This document shows, piece by piece, positions 39,423 to 47,519 of a stretch of DNA of 59,241 nucleotides. Position 1 is the first letter of the stretch, and every line of letters begins with the position of its first letter. The DNA comes from a virus: positions 1 through 59,241 of the IMG/VR virus record IMGVR_UViG_3300025098_000044; one strand, 5' to 3'. The position numbers and the translations under genes are program-made. The notes beneath the pieces were generated by a model, which did no database searches, was not told where the DNA came from, and saw nothing but the letters and a program-made list of their open reading frames with translations.

Positions 39423-41659
39423 GGTACTTCCGGATTCCAAACTTCACCGGGATCGAGGCTCATCGTGATGACGCCGATCGCGGTTCCCTTCGCGTTGTCG
39501 AGGGTTGCTTGCCCCAAGGGCCGGGGGGCGTGAGCAGCGGTCCCGTGTGGAAAAAAGTAGGAGATGTAGATTCTACACTACTATCCACGGACAAAAACTT
39601 AGCCGTAACATCTTCCGCTGATAAGAATGGTAACGCCTTTATTTTTGCATCCAGACATAGTGAAGTCCACGACATCCATTTTATGCCCGAACCAAACACG
39701 GTTTTAGGTGAGCTTGAGGATGATGTAGAAGTTTACAAGTCAAGCGGGGAGATGGATCAAAGAAAAGCCTATTTTAACTCAATAGGGAATAGAACTTTAA
39801 TGATCGGAGAGGGTTCCACTGACCCGTTGGCCGTAGGTAAAGGGCCGCCGAGAGAGGAAGAGCAGAAAGTAGCATATGACGGTCGTATATACAGCTTAGA
39901 GTGGTCTGTTTTTAAAAGATGTAAATATTTCGTAGTTGGGCCGAATAAAACTATTTTTGCAGCTGGGTCGTGTCTTGAACCGTTGACGGTTTATGTATCG
40001 GAACCCGCGGGTCTAACAACTCCATTTAGAGACTCTCCTTATTCAAATAATGATATCAGCAAGGTAGACATCCTCATGTCGAACGCTACTATCATAACGG
40101 GGCTTTCCGTACTTAATAATCAGGTAGTAGTTCATACGGATGACGGATGCCATATTCTTTATGAACCTAAACCCGACCAAGCTGAAACGGGTTACAGAGT
40201 AGAACAAAAACCATCGTCGGTATTTAGTGCCGCCGTAACAAATGCAGTTGTAAATCGAGCTTGTGGATCCAGTCCTTTTTGGCTCGGTCATGACAAATCA
40301 ATTTATAAGGATGAAAGCTCAAAGCGTGGGCAAGATGAGAAAAATGAAAACACAGATCGTGACCAAGCATCTTATAAATCCAAAGGTGCGTGGGAGCACG
40401 AGCTACCACAGAATTTAGAAAACTCATTTGGTGTGTACGACCCTTTCTCGGGATCTTATATCGTATATGTAGAATCCAGGGAACACTTAGCTTGGAAAAA
40501 AGCTAACAACAAAACTATAATCGAAGAGGATGATTTTATATGTCCCGCTGACGAGGATGTGCCAAATTCCGATCCTATTATTTTAGAACACCCCGAGCCA
40601 AACCCCGAACCAGATCCAGTAAAAGTTCAACCACCAGAAGAACCCACAATACCCGGTGACCCTGTTATGGCTGAACCTTGTGGGTCTGGCGAGGTTGTCC
40701 ATTCGGGTGGTAAAAGTTACCCAGAACCGCATGTAATAGAATTTGATCTCGGCCCTGAAACCGGTGAGGTAACTTTAGAAGTAGATCCAATTGTAGATCC
40801 CGACAGGTTTGTAGTGGAATTTGATGGGGAAGAGGTAATCGACACAGGTTTCTTAAGTAAAAACCCAGCCGTAGGTGCATCTCGAATGGGCGAAGCCGAG
40901 GGAGAAGAAATTATCGACTGGGAAGAAAGTGGTGGTATTTTTAGATTTAATAAGAAAAGCAGAAATGCGATAGCCAAAATCAAAGTATACGCACCTGGAG
41001 AAAAAACTCGGTGGACTGTTAAAATGAGCTGTCCCGATCCTGATACAAGTGCACCAGCTTCTTGCCCTTTAGAAGATATAACGGAAAACTTTGTAGTATT
41101 TAATACATTTTATTTAAGGGCGGGTAGGCTAACTAAAGAAACTTTAGACTGTTTAATAGATTACTTTGACCGTGATGATCTCAGAGATGAGCTTCACGAA
41201 TTATTCGACCAATCTGAAGAATGGGGCATACCTGTCTGGATCGGTAATCCATCAGCTACAGACGCTCATGCTTTTTACGGCCCAGGTCCGTCGTCGGTTA
41301 GTGGTTTGCAAAACCAAGTATTAATAGCTATGGGTGGTGAAAAAGGTTTAATCATGGTACACGGGCATACATTACCCGCTGATGGAGTAAACAAACCATT
41401 AGAACAATTTACGGAATCATTTAGACACGAAATGGTTCACGCCGCACAAGATGTAGAAGCCGGGATAAATAACACAACTCTTGAAACCGTAAGTACGGAC
41501 AATAGAAAAGTATTTAACCAACACGGTCAAAAAGAAGTAGATACATTTTACTCAACAAAGAGCCCCCTAATTCAAGCTTTAGAGTTAGAGGCTAACTCGG
41601 CTGAAATTGATATGGACTTAGTAAGATTAGCTTTTGAATTATCGGAGGACGGGGTATGA
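39419..41659 (+). CDS. Tail protein with C-terminal HExxH zincin-like domain
   Basis: A 746-residue protein, GTG start. Residues ~1-370 have the repeated beta pattern of podovirus tail tubular/propeller-like proteins (IPNFTGIEAHRDDADRGSLR near the start). A Pro/Glu-rich linker follows (residues ~375-440), then a beta domain. The C-terminal ~190 residues contain HEMVH at 670-674 and, 65 residues on, ELEANSAEID, resembling the third-ligand helix of gluzincin-like metalloproteases. This suggests a tail-borne peptidase, perhaps for host-surface penetration or virion maturation. Activity is inferred, not shown. Confidence 0.6.
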   Translation: MRYFRIPNFTGIEAHRDDADRGSLRVVEGCLPQGPGGVSSGPVWKKVGDVDSTLLSTDKNLAVTSSADKNGNAFIFASRHSEVHDIHFMPEPNTVLGELEDDVEVYKSSGEMDQRKAYFNSIGNRTLMIGEGSTDPLAVGKGPPREEEQKVAYDGRIYSLEWSVFKRCKYFVVGPNKTIFAAGSCLEPLTVYVSEPAGLTTPFRDSPYSNNDISKVDILMSNATIITGLSVLNNQVVVHTDDGCHILYEPKPDQAETGYRVEQKPSSVFSAAVTNAVVNRACGSSPFWLGHDKSIYKDESSKRGQDEKNENTDRDQASYKSKGAWEHELPQNLENSFGVYDPFSGSYIVYVESREHLAWKKANNKTIIEEDDFICPADEDVPNSDPIILEHPEPNPEPDPVKVQPPEEPTIPGDPVMAEPCGSGEVVHSGGKSYPEPHVIEFDLGPETGEVTLEVDPIVDPDRFVVEFDGEEVIDTGFLSKNPAVGASRMGEAEGEEIIDWEESGGIFRFNKKSRNAIAKIKVYAPGEKTRWTVKMSCPDPDTSAPASCPLEDITENFVVFNTFYLRAGRLTKETLDCLIDYFDRDDLRDELHELFDQSEEWGIPVWIGNPSATDAHAFYGPGPSSVSGLQNQVLIAMGGEKGLIMVHGHTLPADGVNKPLEQFTESFRHEMVHAAQDVEAGINNTTLETVSTDNRKVFNQHGQKEVDTFYSTKSPLIQALELEANSAEIDMDLVRLAFELSEDGV

Positions 41660-42396
41660 TCGAAGATATAACAGCTCAAACAACTAAGGAAATATTAGTC
41701 GAAGGTAAAAGACCCGACTTTTTAGGTTGGGCAAGACCTCCTAAATATAAAGGATATATTTTTAGCGAGAACAATAGCTCACTTGCCGGGCCTATATCTC
41801 AACACAATTTAACAACTATAACTTCCGATCAAAAAGCGGGTAATATGTATGGAGTTAATGAGTCAAATGAGCTCCTGGAATCTAACATAAAAGAAATAAA
41901 CGATCAGGTGTTTTCTAAAGCACCTGATGATTTATGGTGGGATATCGAGTACCCACTCGGTATAGATGAACACGGTATAGTTGGTTCCGAAACGGACGGG
42001 GCTTTTGCGTACAGAGGTAAAGCTTTGCAGGCTCCTTTCCACGAGCCAATGACCGGCGAAGCATACATTACAGATCCATTATATTTTAGAAACTCGTACC
42101 TTTCTATTATAGAAACAAACTGGGTTCACTTGGGTGACGAGCATAATGAAAAACAGTTGCACCGAATAGATCTTTCTTTTCATAAAAACTCCACGGGTCA
42201 CTTGTGGGGTTATGGTAAATCGGACGACGGGTTGGTTAAGGGTCAATATAAAGGGCTTATCCAAGAGCATATGAAAGTATTTATGAATCTTCGAGGTCGT
42301 CGGTTTAAATTTAAATTATTCGTAGCTACTCATAACAACTACCCGTGGGCACTTAGGGAAATGTCAATAGGGCACCTTTTTGGAAAGTCTTTTTAA
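41656..42396 (+). CDS. Putative tail protein
   Basis: A 246-residue protein coupled by ATGA to the zincin-bearing tail gene. Its C-terminal half (EKQLHRIDLSFHKNSTGHLW, then LRGRRFKFKLFVATHNNYPW) resembles a beta domain seen at the end of many podovirus tail tubular proteins. Here it is encoded as a separate polypeptide, so the usual single tail protein may be divided between this gene and the previous one. Confidence 0.55.
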   Translation: MIEDITAQTTKEILVEGKRPDFLGWARPPKYKGYIFSENNSSLAGPISQHNLTTITSDQKAGNMYGVNESNELLESNIKEINDQVFSKAPDDLWWDIEYPLGIDEHGIVGSETDGAFAYRGKALQAPFHEPMTGEAYITDPLYFRNSYLSIIETNWVHLGDEHNEKQLHRIDLSFHKNSTGHLWGYGKSDDGLVKGQYKGLIQEHMKVFMNLRGRRFKFKLFVATHNNYPWALREMSIGHLFGKSF

Positions 42397-42950
42397 TGAG
42401 TGAATTAATTACTAAAGCGGAAGTTAACGAGAATATAGAAATATTACTCGGGCTTCCTCGTAAAATAGAAGCTGGTGTACAAACATCTATTAATTATGTT
42501 GTAATTTGCACTCATGCTGGAACACCCGAGCTTGTGTCTAGTGAGAATGATTTAATCATTGTACGAGACGAAGAAGGTAGAGATGTTACGGGTTATTATT
42601 GGTGGGCTAGGCCGGGCAAATATACCGTAGATGTTGTTAGTTTTGCAATATGCCCAGCTATTGGGCCTGAAAAAGCTCCACGAGATCTTACATATTTAAC
42701 AAACCCACCACCTGTGTCGGGGTTAAAGAGTTACGATTATGATAAACTAAGAGCGGCTTTAGATGCCAACCCTCCGTCTAGCCTTAAAGCCGAGGATAAA
42801 TCGTTCACCCACAGATCGAGCCCTTTTAATGCAAAATTAATTAATTTAAGATTGGATATAGAACCATCAAACGCGACGGTATCGAATTTAGATTTTAACA
42901 GTAATTCAAAGTCTCAACCTACAGATGTTCAATTACAAACGCTTACCTAG
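42396..42950 (+). CDS. Hypothetical virion-region protein
   Basis: A 184-residue protein in TAATG overlap with the gene before it. The N-terminal ~100 residues look like one beta domain (YYWWARPGKYTVDVVSFAIC). The remainder is polar and probably extended. No family is recognised; position implies a tail or appendage component. Confidence 0.5.
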   Translation: MSELITKAEVNENIEILLGLPRKIEAGVQTSINYVVICTHAGTPELVSSENDLIIVRDEEGRDVTGYYWWARPGKYTVDVVSFAICPAIGPEKAPRDLTYLTNPPPVSGLKSYDYDKLRAALDANPPSSLKAEDKSFTHRSSPFNAKLINLRLDIEPSNATVSNLDFNSNSKSQPTDVQLQTLT

Positions 42951-42976
42951 GATTAACTCTAAACTATATTTAAAAT

Positions 42977-45178
42977 ATGGCTGACATAAGAATTAACTGG
43001 GAACCTCCCATAGACAAATCAATAGTAGATTCGATATCAATTTATAGATATGCGGGGGAAACATCCGATTGTAATATAATCCTTAGTGACGGGGTTTTAG
43101 TTGTTGAAAATTTAGCTGCCGACTCAAATAATTATGATGATCTAGGTATAGTTGATTCAAACCACTATAGTTACGGTGTGTTTTCTAAAAATGTTACAGG
43201 CTTCTCACCTTGTGCTCATGCTAGTCTTTCTTTAGTTCCTACGGTAGACGGGGCTCCAACTGATTTAACAGCCGTTTATGTTGCAGCCGCACCGGTAGAA
43301 GGGCCAACTAATATAATCCCCACACTTGAGGTAGCGCCGAAATATGGGATTGATACGGGTGTTTTTGTTTACCCATTATTTTTAACTGAAGCGGAGTCTA
43401 AGTATTACGATTCTCAAAACGGTGGAACTGGAACAGGTCATACAATGACTTATAATTCCGTGACTTATTATATGCCGGACAATGGTAGCACTCACGCCGG
43501 TACGGTGGCACCTGTAGGGGTGGCTATAAATGGTATTGAATTTAATTATGCTCAGATCGTAACTGGGTTTGAATATGGCCGTAAACCAACCAATAATCAA
43601 GGGCCGACATCACTTACTCTCAAAGTCGATATGGACGAAGATGGGTTTTATGCTGATGTCGACCTCGATGACAATGATAATTCGGTAAATGTTGCACCCG
43701 ATGCAAACAGTGCTCCTACCGATTTAACATCCACAGAACAAGCAACCGCCCCAGCGAGTGGGCCATCCGATTTAGGAACCGTCGCGAGCCCTAATGAAGC
43801 TCCTTCTGCTTTGGGGACAACGGCGAGCCCTAATGAAGCTCCTTCGGATTTAAGCACCACCGCAAGTCCTAGTGAAACACCTTCGGATTTAAGCACCATT
43901 GCAAACCCATCGCACAGCCCTATTAATTTAACTTCTGTTGAAGAAATATTAGCTCCAACTTTCGGACCGACTGATTTAATTACCACAACTTCTCCGGGGT
44001 CTCAATCTTCGGCGGATTCTTTTTCAGACTTACTTTATCCAATACCTGGGGGAATTATAAACGGGTTTTATGAAATGTACACGGGTCAAGGGGTGTTAGA
44101 AATTACGGCAACCACCGCTACCTGGGATGATGGTCTAGGGACGAATGTAGTTATCTGGAGTCAAAGTGGTGGGGATAGCCTTGCAACTACGACTAACTTT
44201 CTCGCGGGTTGGAATATTACAGCTTCAAACTACTTAAATGGTGCCTATCAGGATGTAACTATTTCCTACACCGCTACAAACCCTGAAGCTCCTTCCGGTT
44301 TAAGTACCCTTCTCGACGCCGATGAGGATGGTCACTATGCTGATGTAGACCTGGATGACAACGACAGTAGTACGGGCTTATACCCCGATAATGTCGAGCT
44401 TACTTATAATGGTGCTTTTACCTCAACTACGCCCGAGCTTCGTTACATACAAGGATATGGCCGTATAAAGAAAAATGGCGATACCCCGATGAATGGTGGA
44501 ACCTATATTTATATTATACAAGGTCAGACGGTTACTTTTACAAATGACACGACCAGTATGTTTTATCTCAGAAAACAAAACGATAGCGAAAATTTACTTT
44601 CAATAATGGGCCGACTCGCTCCTTCGAACACAGGCAGTTATACTTTCAACGAATTGGGTGACCACGGGTTCTCTACATCTAGTGTTGGGTCAATAACCCC
44701 AAGATTTAGGGTTGTACCGGAAACCGCCTTACTCGACACATTCGATGTTTTAGACCAGGGAGCAGCAGCCGGTCAAAATTTCGCGGGTAACTATAATTGG
44801 GATAATTACGAAAATAACCCTTCATCAATTGGTTGGTTACAAGGCATAGTGGATCACGGTAATACTGCAGGTCTTACCATTGTAGGAACAGTACCGTCGG
44901 GTTATTCAACTACACACGGGGCTATCATCTATAGAAAATCGGGTACAGATACATCCTCAAACGATGCAGATGCTGGTTTATTTAGATTTGAAACTATTAG
45001 CAACGGACAAGACACTAAGAAGTATCTTTATGCTTCTTTCGGGAGTGGGTCTTATAATAATCAGAAATTTTTTATTTACGAAATCACCGATCAAAGACCC
45101 TACACATATGGAGAGGCTCTTCCGAGTTGGTTCATAAGTGAACTAGCGGCAGAAGGTTACCATATATCATACACCTAA
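42977..45178 (+). CDS. Modular appendage protein: Fn3-like, SPxEAPSDL repeats, TSP3-like calcium motifs
   Basis: A 733-residue protein. The N-terminus (IRINWEPPIDKSIVDSISIY) is Fn3-like. Two thrombospondin type 3-like stretches (DMDEDGFYADVDLDDND near residue 220 and a near copy near 455) have the D-x-D-x-D-G spacing of calcium-binding loops. Between them is a run of 13-residue ASPNEAPSDL-type repeats (nt 43784-43900 at DNA level). The C-terminal ~250 residues are a beta-rich putative binding domain. A multi-domain fibre or surface adhesin is the best interpretation. Confidence 0.6.
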   Translation: MADIRINWEPPIDKSIVDSISIYRYAGETSDCNIILSDGVLVVENLAADSNNYDDLGIVDSNHYSYGVFSKNVTGFSPCAHASLSLVPTVDGAPTDLTAVYVAAAPVEGPTNIIPTLEVAPKYGIDTGVFVYPLFLTEAESKYYDSQNGGTGTGHTMTYNSVTYYMPDNGSTHAGTVAPVGVAINGIEFNYAQIVTGFEYGRKPTNNQGPTSLTLKVDMDEDGFYADVDLDDNDNSVNVAPDANSAPTDLTSTEQATAPASGPSDLGTVASPNEAPSALGTTASPNEAPSDLSTTASPSETPSDLSTIANPSHSPINLTSVEEILAPTFGPTDLITTTSPGSQSSADSFSDLLYPIPGGIINGFYEMYTGQGVLEITATTATWDDGLGTNVVIWSQSGGDSLATTTNFLAGWNITASNYLNGAYQDVTISYTATNPEAPSGLSTLLDADEDGHYADVDLDDNDSSTGLYPDNVELTYNGAFTSTTPELRYIQGYGRIKKNGDTPMNGGTYIYIIQGQTVTFTNDTTSMFYLRKQNDSENLLSIMGRLAPSNTGSYTFNELGDHGFSTSSVGSITPRFRVVPETALLDTFDVLDQGAAAGQNFAGNYNWDNYENNPSSIGWLQGIVDHGNTAGLTIVGTVPSGYSTTHGAIIYRKSGTDTSSNDADAGLFRFETISNGQDTKKYLYASFGSGSYNNQKFFIYEITDQRPYTYGEALPSWFISELAAEGYHISYT
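43784..43900 (+). repeat. 39-bp in-frame tandem repeats
   Basis: Units beginning at 43784, 43823 and 43862 share most of a 39-bp sequence encoding A-S-P-N-E-A-P-S-(D/A)-L-(S/G)-T-T. The similar peptide AP(T/S)(D/G)L recurs outside the block in this gene and in the N-terminus of the adaptor-like gene at 31500. Confidence 0.8.
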
Positions 45179-45248
45179 AGACCAACTGATTCGCCAGCAG
45201 ATATTACAACCGCTTTAAACTAACCTTAAACTCAAATATATTCAAATC

Positions 45249-45590
45249 ATGGCAAATGTACTATTAAATTGGACAGCTCCCGCGGATACATCTAATATCA
45301 CGGGCATCGTAATCTTAAAAAAATCCGTATCAGCGGGCTCATCCGTTCCATCATGTGGCGATTTTATTCCAGATGAAAAAATTAGAGGTGCCAACACGGC
45401 AGCCGACTTAACGGATAGCACTGTTTCTCAAGTAGGCTCGGATATTACCGACCCGGCTACTGTCGCGGCAAATGGTTCCGTTACTGAAACTGGTGTAACG
45501 GCTGGGAGCTACTATTACGCAGCATTTTCTTACAACGCGGCGGGATATTCCCCTTGCGATGTGACGAATTCCGAGCTTGTAATTTCTTAA
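45249..45590 (+). CDS. Fibronectin type III-like single-domain protein
   Basis: A 112-residue-class protein (113 codons) with an Fn3-like outline: VLLNWTAPADTSNITGIVIL at the start, YYYAAFSYNAAGYSPCDVTN near the end. It is the last gene of the rightward late block. Its stop overlaps the integrase stop on the other strand by 4 bp. It resembles the Fn3-like starts of the proteins at 23490 and 42977, so these may be alternative decoration modules of one set. Confidence 0.65.
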   Translation: MANVLLNWTAPADTSNITGIVILKKSVSAGSSVPSCGDFIPDEKIRGANTAADLTDSTVSQVGSDITDPATVAANGSVTETGVTAGSYYYAAFSYNAAGYSPCDVTNSELVIS

Positions 45591-46741
45591 GCTACCCACA
45601 ATGCCAGCATATCTTTGCTTGGCATTAATTTGGCGTAGTATTTTGAAGTAACTTGAGGGCTTGTGTGTCTTAGATAACTCTGGGCTACATACAAGCCCTT
45701 AGTTGTTGCTAGATAAGATCCGTATAGCTTTCTTAACTCGTGCAAAGGGCTTTGTCGTGTCCAGCCGATATCTCTTAAAGAGTCAGTGACAACTTTCATC
45801 GTTTTTTCGGCAGTCCTAGCACGATCCGTTACAAGATAATCAAACCCCTCTGATTTATCTAAAATCTTTGAACCCCACGCGGCACTACCTGCCGTGTAAC
45901 CATCCATACCTCCTTTCGGTTTAAACTTACCTTCGGATTTAATACAGATAGCACAGCGATCGTCGTCAATATCTAACCAGTTCCGCTTAGCAAAAAAGAT
46001 CTCTTTCCGCCTCATACCAAAATGCAAGGCTAAAGCCATGATTACAAAATGATCACCGTCCACTTCATTCATTAATTTAAAAGTATCTTCGATTAACGAT
46101 GTCTCCGGTAATGTATAATCCTTCTTAACTCGGTTGAAAAATATCTCTTTCTTTAGGTAACTAAGACCTTCAAAACTCCAGCTCTCAGGATAATATGCCA
46201 TAGCGGTCTCGGAAAATACCGATTTAGCATTTCTAAGAAGAGTATTATATGATCTTTTCTTCTCACCTAGGGTAACTAAATCTTTAATACCCTCGACCCT
46301 ACGCTTTTTTTCTTCACGAAGCATCTTCTTAGTCAACTTCTTTAAAGGCAGTCCCATCGCTTCTTCGTCCGATAAACCTGTGACTCTATATAAACCTCTA
46401 CGATAACACTGAACCGTACGATCGCTTATACCGACTAAATTTTTATTTTCCTTAAGCATGTCGACAATCAACCCTAAGGTCGGCTGTATTCGGTCGTCGG
46501 GCTTAGGTGTTGGAGCGGGTTTACCTTGTTGTTTTTGTGGTGAATATTTTAATAAGGTTTCGGACACCGTATTAAAAACTAAGTAGGCATCGATCTCATC
46601 AGCCATCTCTTTAGCAATGTTTAAATCTTTTCCTAAATTAAAATACAGAGTTTTTTTATCTCTAACTATTCTGTAAGTCCAGTTTTTAGAACTTTGATTT
46701 CTTTTATATACGCGATTACCGCGTTTCGTTGTATACTTCAT
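45587..46741 (-). CDS. int: Tyrosine recombinase / integrase
   Basis: A 384-residue protein from ATG 46741, chosen because a good AAAAAAGG Shine-Dalgarno lies just upstream; an extended frame to 46804 lacks one. Catalytic residues of the tyrosine recombinase family are all visible: R244 in GMRRKE, H334 and R337 in HELRKLYGS, H359 in YLRHTSPQVTS and a Tyr in SKYYA (368/369). The N-terminal ~60 residues form a small basic domain fitting an arm-binding domain. It would integrate the phage at the attP-like block 115 bp upstream, making the phage temperate. Confidence 0.92.
   Translation of the reverse strand: MKYTTKRGNRVYKRNQSSKNWTYRIVRDKKTLYFNLGKDLNIAKEMADEIDAYLVFNTVSETLLKYSPQKQQGKPAPTPKPDDRIQPTLGLIVDMLKENKNLVGISDRTVQCYRRGLYRVTGLSDEEAMGLPLKKLTKKMLREEKKRRVEGIKDLVTLGEKKRSYNTLLRNAKSVFSETAMAYYPESWSFEGLSYLKKEIFFNRVKKDYTLPETSLIEDTFKLMNEVDGDHFVIMALALHFGMRRKEIFFAKRNWLDIDDDRCAICIKSEGKFKPKGGMDGYTAGSAAWGSKILDKSEGFDYLVTDRARTAEKTMKVVTDSLRDIGWTRQSPLHELRKLYGSYLATTKGLYVAQSYLRHTSPQVTSKYYAKLMPSKDMLALWVA
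45600..45626 (+). terminator. Hairpin at convergent late/int ends
   Basis: A perfect 7-bp stem (AATGCCA with TGGCATT) and a 13-nt loop, ten bases past the last late-gene stop and inside the 3' end of the integrase gene. It is followed by AATTT rather than a true T run, so it is at best a weak terminator for the late transcript. Confidence 0.3.
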
Positions 46742-46783
46742 GTTGTACCTTTTTTTGACCCTTTTATGTTGATGTTTAAACAC

Positions 46784-46847
46784 CACATATTGTGTAAGTG
46801 TCATTTAAAAGCCAGTAGTGGTGCGGATAACTACCACATGTTGTGGT
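46784..46847. promoter_or_regulatory. Two matching dyads upstream of integrase
   Basis: CACATATTGTG at 46784-46794 and ACCACATGTTGTGGT at 46833-46847 are perfect inverted repeats. Both fit the consensus CACAA(C/T)ATGTGG on the reverse strand. Their centres are 51 bp apart, close to five helical turns, so one face of the DNA is presented. They lie between the integrase start and the tRNA-Tyr block. They could be integrase/excisionase arm sites or repressor operators controlling int. Confidence 0.65.
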
Positions 46848-46857
46848 TTTTGCTAAA

Positions 46858-46897
46858 ATTTACAGTCCGCATCCTTTAGCCACTTGGATACCCTACC
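46858..46897 (-). other. Candidate attP: 5' half of tRNA-Tyr(GUA)
   Basis: Read on the reverse strand from 46897, the sequence has every landmark of the first 39-40 nt of a bacterial tRNA-Tyr. It has an acceptor strand GGTAGGG, a D arm with TCC/GGA pairing and GTGG loop, the anticodon stem 5' strand GCGGA, and the anticodon loop CTGTAAA with GTA. Spacing equals that of E. coli tRNA-Tyr as I know it. Pairing stops just after the loop and no T arm follows, so it is not a tRNA gene. Placement beside int makes it the probable attachment core. Confidence 0.8.
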
Positions 46898-46907
46898 AGG
46901 CAGTTGA

Positions 46908-46936
46908 TTGACAATGCTTTACAAAAATGTGATATT
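46908..46936 (+). promoter_or_regulatory. Sigma70-type promoter
   Basis: A perfect -35 TTGACA (46908-46913), a 17-bp spacer and a -10 GATATT (46931-46936). It lies 34 bp before the first of two small rightward genes and 11 bp outside the attP-like block. It is the best promoter match in this part of the window. Confidence 0.75.
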
Positions 46937-46969
46937 TATATTGGAAATGCGTGACCCTCTTTTGAACTT

Positions 46970-47218
46970 ATGGATTGGTTAAAAAATAGTGGAGAATTAG
47001 AAAAGCCTTTAATTAAAACGATTGGTGAAAGTGTAGAAGCTCTTGTGGATGAGTTGATACCTGAGCTGAAACTTGCCGCCTATGAAAATGATTCTACGGC
47101 TAATGTCGAGTGTAAAATAAATGTGACATTTAAAGACGACACTTTTGAAGTAGAAACCATTGGTCAAGTCGAGTTCCCGGCTAGGATAATAAAAATCAAC
47201 GCGGTAGAAGATGCTTGA
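46970..47218 (+). CDS. Small hypothetical protein, early/lysogeny region
   Basis: An 82-residue protein directly behind the TTGACA promoter. The N-terminal half is an amphipathic acidic helix; the C-terminal half is a beta segment (VECKINVTFKDDTFEVETIG). No family is recognised. No SD motif is seen before the ATG. It overlaps the following HTH gene by 8 nt, so the pair should be co-expressed, perhaps during establishment of lysogeny or early infection. Confidence 0.55.
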   Translation: MDWLKNSGELEKPLIKTIGESVEALVDELIPELKLAAYENDSTANVECKINVTFKDDTFEVETIGQVEFPARIIKINAVEDA

Positions 47219-47519
47219 AGAGCTCGGCTTAACTAAAGATTTTGTTCAAAACTCATTTGGGGTTCTACCCAATGAAGTAAAGGTAGAGGAAAAAAATTAC
47301 CTTGATGTCGAAGATCAGAAACGAATTCGAAGGAGACTTAAGCAATATTCTAATTTTATTATAGCAAGATTTGAGCAAGGTTATGCTCCTTGTATAATCG
47401 CACAATTGCTAGGAGTGTCCGAAGAGTCTATCAGGTCGAGACTTAGGAAGGCGGGTTTGTTTAATTCAGAAGGACCTGGTCGTCCGAAGAAAAACCGAAG
47501 TATTTCCAACGGTCTCTAA
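47211..47519 (+). CDS. Helix-turn-helix DNA-binding protein
   Basis: A 102-residue protein with a clear HTH segment (APCIIAQLLGVSEESIRSRL, residues ~65-84), of sigma4/LuxR-like or Trp-repressor-like type. A basic tail containing GPGRPKKNR follows, an AT-hook-like GRP core. It is the second gene of the rightward pair next to int and attP. A regulator of the integration/early switch is a reasonable guess. Its last 59 nt overlap the convergent nuclease gene. Confidence 0.6.
   Translation: MLEELGLTKDFVQNSFGVLPNEVKVEEKNYLDVEDQKRIRRRLKQYSNFIIARFEQGYAPCIIAQLLGVSEESIRSRLRKAGLFNSEGPGRPKKNRSISNGL

Noticed and set aside
43784-43900. CRISPR array
   Set aside because: The 39-bp repeats are contiguous, in frame and protein-coding, without spacers.
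46850-46897. A complete tRNA-Tyr gene
   Set aside because: Sequence after the anticodon loop does not pair with the 5' anticodon stem, and no T arm or 3' acceptor strand follows; only the 5' half is present.
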